Assembly (NCBI RefSeq): GCF_035999195.1
Contig: NZ_DASYGY010000007.1
Location: forward strand, 372,001 to 436,000
Direction of reading: 5' to 3'
Length of the DNA: 64,000 bases
Origin: Pseudoxanthomonas sp.
Lineage (GTDB): Bacteria > Pseudomonadota > Gammaproteobacteria > Xanthomonadales > Xanthomonadaceae
This document shows, one piece after another, positions 59,881 through 64,000 of the stretch. The notes below the pieces were generated by a model, which was not told where the DNA came from, did no database searches, and was given only the letters and a program-made list of their open reading frames with translations. The position numbers and the translations under genes were made by a program. Numbering within the stretch: the first letter of the stretch is position 1; each line of letters starts with the position of its first letter.

Positions 59881-61094
59881 GCGGGCACACCCGACGGCAC
59901 GACGATCTCGGCGCAGACACCGCGACCGTCCGGGCGCGTGGCCAGCGAGAACCTCGCCCGGTTTCCGTAGCGCGCCGCCAACTGTTCGCGCACGTTCGCA
60001 AGGCCGACCCCGGTACTCGGTCCCGTGCGCAGGCCGGCCCCGTCGTCGCTGACGCGCACATGCAACCTGTCGCCGTCCTGTTCGGCCGTCACCTCGATGC
60101 GCCCGGGTCCGGGCCGCGGTTCGATGCCGTGCTTGATGGCGTTCTCGACGAGCGTGATCAGCAGCGACGGCGGGAACGGCAGGGCGCGCAATGCCTCGTC
60201 GGCCTGCACCGCATACGCCAGCCGGCCGCCCATGCGTATCTGCATGAGCGCCAGGTAGCTCGCGCAGAGATCGAGCTGCTGGCCCAGCGTCGCATGCAGG
60301 CCACGGTCATCGCGGAACTTGGGAATCGTGGCGCGCAGGAAGTCGACCAGCGCGTCGAGGGTCGCTTCCGCCTGCGCCGGGTCCTGCCGCACCAGGGCGC
60401 GCACCGACGCCAGCGTGTTGAACAGGAAGTGCGGCTCCACCTGCGCCTGCAGCACGCCCAGGCGCAGGTCGGCGTCGTGCACGCGGGTTTCGAGCGCACT
60501 CAGTTCGCGGACATGACGGTGCTCGTCCCAGCGGCGGTGCTCGCTGAAATAGGCGCGCAGGGCGAGTCCGCCGCCGAACAGGCCATAGATCACCACCAGC
60601 GCCGCCACGTTGATCGCCAGCCCCACCGCCTTCACGACGGGCGACAGGACGGGAGGTTTCACCGCGAGGCCGGCCGCCGCGAGTCCCGGCCTGACCAGCT
60701 GATCGATGTAGGACGATGCCACGCGATCGATGAAGAAGCTGAGCACCATGCCGGACAGCACTGCGACCACCACCGCCTTGCGTTCCCACGCCAGCGGCAG
60801 ACCGCGATGGCGTACTGCCGTGGCCAGCGCCGGACCCAGCGTGGCCATCAGGCTGAAGGCGACGAACTGGGTCACACCGACCCGCACCGCGATGCCGGGG
60901 TCCTGCATCGCCACACCGGTGCCCGCGCCGATGAACGCGGCGACGACCGCGATCACGCTGCAGAACAGCAGGCTGCGCCCGAGCAGCCAGCGCAGGCCGA
61001 ACACGGGGTACTGGCGGTAACGGCTCCATACCGCGTTGCCGCCGACCAGCACCTCGGCGGGCAGCTTCTGCCGAAGCGGATAGGTTCGCTCCAT
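59877..61094 (-). CDS. LytS/YehU-like sensor histidine kinase
   Basis: A 405-residue membrane kinase of the His_kinase (LytS/YehU) family. About four transmembrane helices lie in residues 38-180. A coiled linker leads to the phospho-acceptor His222 in QVEPHFLFNTLASVRALVRQDPAQAEATL. The ATPase domain has the N box ITLVENAIKHGIEP and the G boxes VSDDGAGL and GVGLANVREQLAARYG. It should phosphorylate the LytTR regulator encoded directly after it (4-nt overlap). The serine hydrolase gene precedes it by only 2 bp, so all three form an operon. The signal is unknown. Confidence 0.9.
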   Translation of the reverse strand: MERTYPLRQKLPAEVLVGGNAVWSRYRQYPVFGLRWLLGRSLLFCSVIAVVAAFIGAGTGVAMQDPGIAVRVGVTQFVAFSLMATLGPALATAVRHRGLPLAWERKAVVVAVLSGMVLSFFIDRVASSYIDQLVRPGLAAAGLAVKPPVLSPVVKAVGLAINVAALVVIYGLFGGGLALRAYFSEHRRWDEHRHVRELSALETRVHDADLRLGVLQAQVEPHFLFNTLASVRALVRQDPAQAEATLDALVDFLRATIPKFRDDRGLHATLGQQLDLCASYLALMQIRMGGRLAYAVQADEALRALPFPPSLLITLVENAIKHGIEPRPGPGRIEVTAEQDGDRLHVRVSDDGAGLRTGPSTGVGLANVREQLAARYGNRARFSLATRPDGRGVCAEIVVPSGVPA

Positions 61095-61096
61095 GC

Positions 61097-62728
61097 TCAC
61101 TTCCTTTCCCCGCGCAGCTGCTGGCCCGCCTGCTTCAGGGTCAGCGCCACGACGTTGCCGGCCGCATCGCGCTCGAAGCGGATTTCCGCGCCCACCGCGT
61201 CCATGACGAAGACATCCGGCTCGACCGCCTGCACCGGCAAGGCGGGTTGGCCCGTGCCCTGGATGGTCAGCGTCCCGCCCTGCGCCTTCACGCTGAGCGC
61301 GAAGCCCGGCACGAGCGGATACTCGCCCTCGTAGCCGCGCAACGTGGCGGCATCGATCTCGGGTGCGGTCTTGCCGGAGGTGGCATCGATGCGGGTGGCC
61401 GGCAGCGCGGCCCCCATCTGCATCCACACGAACGAGGTGCCGGCCGCCGTGCGCTGCGGTCGCAGCACGGCGTCGAACCCACGCGGATAGAAATCGCCGG
61501 CAGTGTCGTAACCCATCACGTACGCCCCCTGACCCGCCGGGACGATCTCCAGCGCATCGCCGTGGCGGCGCAACGTCATCTTCATGCCGCTGGCGAGCCG
61601 GTACTCGCCCACCAGGCCGTCGAGCAACGCCGCCTCCGGCCTGGTCTCGCGGCGCGGCTGGCCGAGCGGAAAGCGGGCGTCGACCAGATGCAGGCCCAGC
61701 GAGCCGAGGCTTCCGATCGAGTTCCACGTGGTATCCGACAGGATCACCACGCCGCGCTGCATTTCCTTGTCGAACGACACGAACGACGAGAAGCCGCCGG
61801 TGCCGCCCTCATGGACGTGCACCATGCGGTCGCCCACCGGCATCAGCATCCAGTTCATCGTCATCGGCGGCGCATGGGACAGCTTCTGCTGCGAGGCCTG
61901 CAGGGCCGGGGAAATCGCCGTCGCCCGCACGCCGAGCTGGCCCTGCACGTAACGCACCATGTCGTCGAGGGTCGCGCGCACGCCGCCCACGCCGGCGAGG
62001 TCGGTCGGAAAGTGCCAGGCGGATGCCGGCCGCCTGTCCGGTGTGTGACCCACTGCGGCGCGGACGCCGGCCGGTGCGGCATCGAGATAGGCGTGCCGCA
62101 TGCCGAGCGGTGCGAACAGGCGCTGCTTCAGCAGCGTCTCCAGGTCGGTGCCCGCTCGCCGCGCGATGGCGTACGACAGCACCATCGAAGCGAAGTTGGA
62201 GTACTCGAACGCGGTGCCGGGCGCGGCGTCGAGCGTGACGTCGCCGAGCGAGGCGAGCAGCGTGGCTTCGTCGAGCCTTGCGTACGGATCGGCCATGTCC
62301 GGCGCACCCATGCGCGACGGCAACGCCGGCAGGCCGGAGGTATGCGTGACGACATGCCGCAACAGGATCGGTCTGCCCTGGTAGTCCGGCAGCTTCGTGC
62401 CGGGCGGCAACCAGGCCGACAGCGGATCGTCGAGCGACCCCTTGCCCTGCTGGATCAGGTCGGCCAGCAACGCGGCCGTCATGGTCTTGCTGACCGAGCC
62501 GATCTCGAACGCGCTGTCCGGGCCGATGCGTGCGGCCTCGTTCGGGTCCGCGCACTGGAAGGTGCGGGCGACGGTGCCGTTTTCGATCACGGCCACCGCC
62601 ATGCAGGCGCCGGTGCGGTCGCCATGCAGTCGCTGGCCGACGAGGTCGGCGAGCGCCGCGTCGTTCATCGCGTGGGCGGAGCCGCTGGCGATGGCCAGCG
62701 CCAGGGCAAGGCTGTGTGCGTAGGGCAT
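61097..62728 (-). CDS. Serine hydrolase, class C beta-lactamase-like
   Basis: A 543-residue secreted protein with signal peptide SLALALAIASGSAHA. The penicillin-binding/beta-lactamase fold has the active serine in SVSK (78-81), the second motif YSN (176-178) and a third HEGGTGGFSS motif. An extra C-terminal domain (about 395-543) is beta-rich and is found in related esterase/peptidase proteins. It could be a D-aminopeptidase, esterase or a beta-lactam-binding sensor, and classical beta-lactamase activity is not assured. It is the first gene of an operon with the LytS-like kinase and LytTR regulator, which suggests a cell-wall or peptide signal. Confidence 0.88.
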   Translation of the reverse strand: MPYAHSLALALAIASGSAHAMNDAALADLVGQRLHGDRTGACMAVAVIENGTVARTFQCADPNEAARIGPDSAFEIGSVSKTMTAALLADLIQQGKGSLDDPLSAWLPPGTKLPDYQGRPILLRHVVTHTSGLPALPSRMGAPDMADPYARLDEATLLASLGDVTLDAAPGTAFEYSNFASMVLSYAIARRAGTDLETLLKQRLFAPLGMRHAYLDAAPAGVRAAVGHTPDRRPASAWHFPTDLAGVGGVRATLDDMVRYVQGQLGVRATAISPALQASQQKLSHAPPMTMNWMLMPVGDRMVHVHEGGTGGFSSFVSFDKEMQRGVVILSDTTWNSIGSLGSLGLHLVDARFPLGQPRRETRPEAALLDGLVGEYRLASGMKMTLRRHGDALEIVPAGQGAYVMGYDTAGDFYPRGFDAVLRPQRTAAGTSFVWMQMGAALPATRIDATSGKTAPEIDAATLRGYEGEYPLVPGFALSVKAQGGTLTIQGTGQPALPVQAVEPDVFVMDAVGAEIRFERDAAGNVVALTLKQAGQQLRGERK

Positions 62729-62872
62729 GACGGTGCTCCGGATGGGATGGCGGCCATGCTGCCCCGCTCCGCCACGCGCCGGGCGGGGATCGGATGGAGC
62801 CCGGCGAGGCGGCGATGGAACCCCCGATCCGGCCGATGATCCACGCAGCGGCGTCATCATCCCGGCGCGGCC

Positions 62873-64000
62873 TCAGTCGCGCAGCAGGCGCCGCAGCGTT
62901 TCGCCATAGCGGCGCGCGATGCCCTCACGCTGCACATGCTGACCGTCGGCGACCACCTCTCGACCCGCCACGCGCACCCGCTTCACCAGCGGCCGGTTGC
63001 CGGCGAACAGCCAGCGATCCACCAGGTCCTCCGGCGTGGCCCCGACGAGCGCGGGCGCCTCCGCATCCAGCAGCACCGTATCGTCCGCCGCATGCCGGAA
63101 ACCGGTGGCATCCGCCGCACTGTCCCGAACCCCGCAAAGCAGCGTTTCGCCGACGCTCGGCGAGGCCGCCGTCACCGCGATGTTGCGGTGACGCGTGACC
63201 AGGCGCTGGCCGTACTCAAGCCAACGCAACTCCTCCACCGGCGAGACGGACACGTGCGAATCCGAGCCGATACCCCAGCGTCCGCCGGCCTGCAGGTAGT
63301 CGCGCAGCGGGAAAAGGCCATCGCCCAGGTTGGCCTCGGTCGTCGGACAGATCGCCACGGTGGCACCGCTCGATGCGATGCCCCGCGCTTCTTCCTGCGT
63401 CAGATGCGTGGCGTGCACCAGCGTCCAGCGACAATCGACGGCGAACTCGCGCAGCAGCCACTCCACGGGACGCGCATCGCGCACCGCCAGGCAGTCCTGC
63501 ACTTCGCCCACCTGTTCGGCGATATGGAGATGGAGCGGCGCATCGGCCGGCAGCGTCGCAAGTACCTCGCGCATGGCCATCTCCGGCACGGCGCGCAGGC
63601 TGTGGAACGCGCAGCCGATGCGCAGCGATGCGTCCTGCAGCGGGTGCAGGTCCTGCAGCAGCCGGAGGAAGGCCTCCACGGTGTGGCCGAAGCGTCGCTG
63701 GCGCGCGGACAGCTCGCGTCCGTCGAAGCCGCCGGTCATGTACAGCACCGGCAGCAGCGTCAGGCGGATGCCGGTGTCGCGGGCGGCGGCGATCAGCGCC
63801 TTCGACATGGCGGCGCGGTCGGCGTACGGCGTGCCATCCGGCTGGTGGTGGACGTAGTGGAACTCGCACACGCTGGTATAGCCGGCTTCCAGCATCTCCG
63901 CGTACAGCTGGGCGGCGACGGCATACGTGCTGTCCGGATCCATGCGCGCGGCGAAGCGGTACATGATCTCGCGCCAGGTCCAGAAACTGTCTTCCGGATG
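62873..64000 (-). CDS. hutF: Formimidoylglutamate deiminase HutF (5' end beyond window)
   Basis: The C-terminal 375 residues of an amidohydrolase-type enzyme of the five-step histidine pathway, which turns N-formimino-glutamate into N-formylglutamate and ammonia. Visible features are EAGYTSVCEFHYVHHQPDG, the metal and catalytic residues LHLHIAEQVGEVQDC, LVHATHLTQEE, and WGIGSDSHVSVSPVEELRWLEYGQRL. The frame runs on to base 64000, so the N-terminal metal-binding part (about 75 residues) is outside. It is in the same direction as hutU but about 9 kb away; other hut genes probably lie upstream beyond this window. Confidence 0.92.
   Translation of the reverse strand, partial: HPEDSFWTWREIMYRFAARMDPDSTYAVAAQLYAEMLEAGYTSVCEFHYVHHQPDGTPYADRAAMSKALIAAARDTGIRLTLLPVLYMTGGFDGRELSARQRRFGHTVEAFLRLLQDLHPLQDASLRIGCAFHSLRAVPEMAMREVLATLPADAPLHLHIAEQVGEVQDCLAVRDARPVEWLLREFAVDCRWTLVHATHLTQEEARGIASSGATVAICPTTEANLGDGLFPLRDYLQAGGRWGIGSDSHVSVSPVEELRWLEYGQRLVTRHRNIAVTAASPSVGETLLCGVRDSAADATGFRHAADDTVLLDAEAPALVGATPEDLVDRWLFAGNRPLVKRVRVAGREVVADGQHVQREGIARRYGETLRRLLRD

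Noticed and set aside
61097..62728. True class C beta-lactamase resistance gene
   Set aside because: The serine motifs are shared by esterases and D-aminopeptidases, the protein is much longer than AmpC and has an added C-terminal domain, so a resistance call is not justified.

Overview
The window reads as a chromosomal segment of a high-GC gammaproteobacterium of the Xanthomonadaceae/Lysobacteraceae (Pseudoxanthomonas-, Stenotrophomonas- or Lysobacter-like). This is inferred from very strong GC bias at third codon positions, GTAG-headed REP palindromes with a REP-associated tyrosine transposase (RAYT), a TonB-dependent receptor, many cyclic-di-GMP genes and the general gene repertoire. I saw no tRNA, rRNA, CRISPR, prophage or classical IS. 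About 56 protein genes are supported. The first (MFS transporter) and last (hutF) are cut by the window edges.

Layout. 1-5.3 kb: MFS transporter, two membrane proteins, EamA transporter with an overlapping DUF1176 gene, and a UspA protein; two pairs of inverted REP-A palindromes lie here. 5.4-11.5 kb: three c-di-GMP enzymes around rluF. 11.6-15.2 kb: DeaD-type RNA helicase, diverging from an ECF sigma factor with a membrane protein and a small S4 RNA-binding protein. 15.37-15.66 kb: seven 42-bp tandem repeats beside a lipoprotein with a ClpP-like fold. 17-20.9 kb: MAPEG protein and a large membrane EAL protein whose GGDEF motif is degenerate. 20.9-27 kb: LysR/doxX divergent pair, a run of a beta-propeller protein, a membrane protein and an HD protein, then a MarR regulator with four C-terminal cysteines, a His-rich periplasmic protein and a CPGC thioredoxin-fold protein. 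27-34.7 kb: acetyltransferase, DUF1615 lipoprotein, tandem DUF1428 protein, PD40 propeller and a TonB-dependent receptor behind a 590-bp leader. 34.7-38.4 kb: a two-gene DNA repair/modification unit (TIGR03915/TIGR03916) and an S41 peptidase.

38.5-47.4 kb is the most coherent block. A zinc anti-sigma factor of the ChrR type and its ECF sigma factor face away from a tightly coupled lipid operon: desaturase, FAD oxidoreductase, DUF1365, two cyclopropane-synthase-like methyltransferases, DUF1295 and lipocalin. This matches the RpoE/ChrR singlet-oxygen response of Rhodobacter sphaeroides, in which membrane fatty acids are methylated. 47.6-55.7 kb: an EAL-PAS-PAS protein, a 38-residue lysine-rich protein, LysR/isochorismatase pair, a RAYT flanked by its REP-B pairs, hutU, ThuA-like and two small secreted proteins. 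55.7-64 kb: an NPP-type phosphodiesterase, an Ada-AraC-AlkA fusion with Ogt, a serine hydrolase / LytS-like kinase / LytTR regulator operon and hutF.

Three themes recur: c-di-GMP signalling (five genes), oxidative and alkylation damage responses, and REP elements that supply the stop codons of at least two genes.
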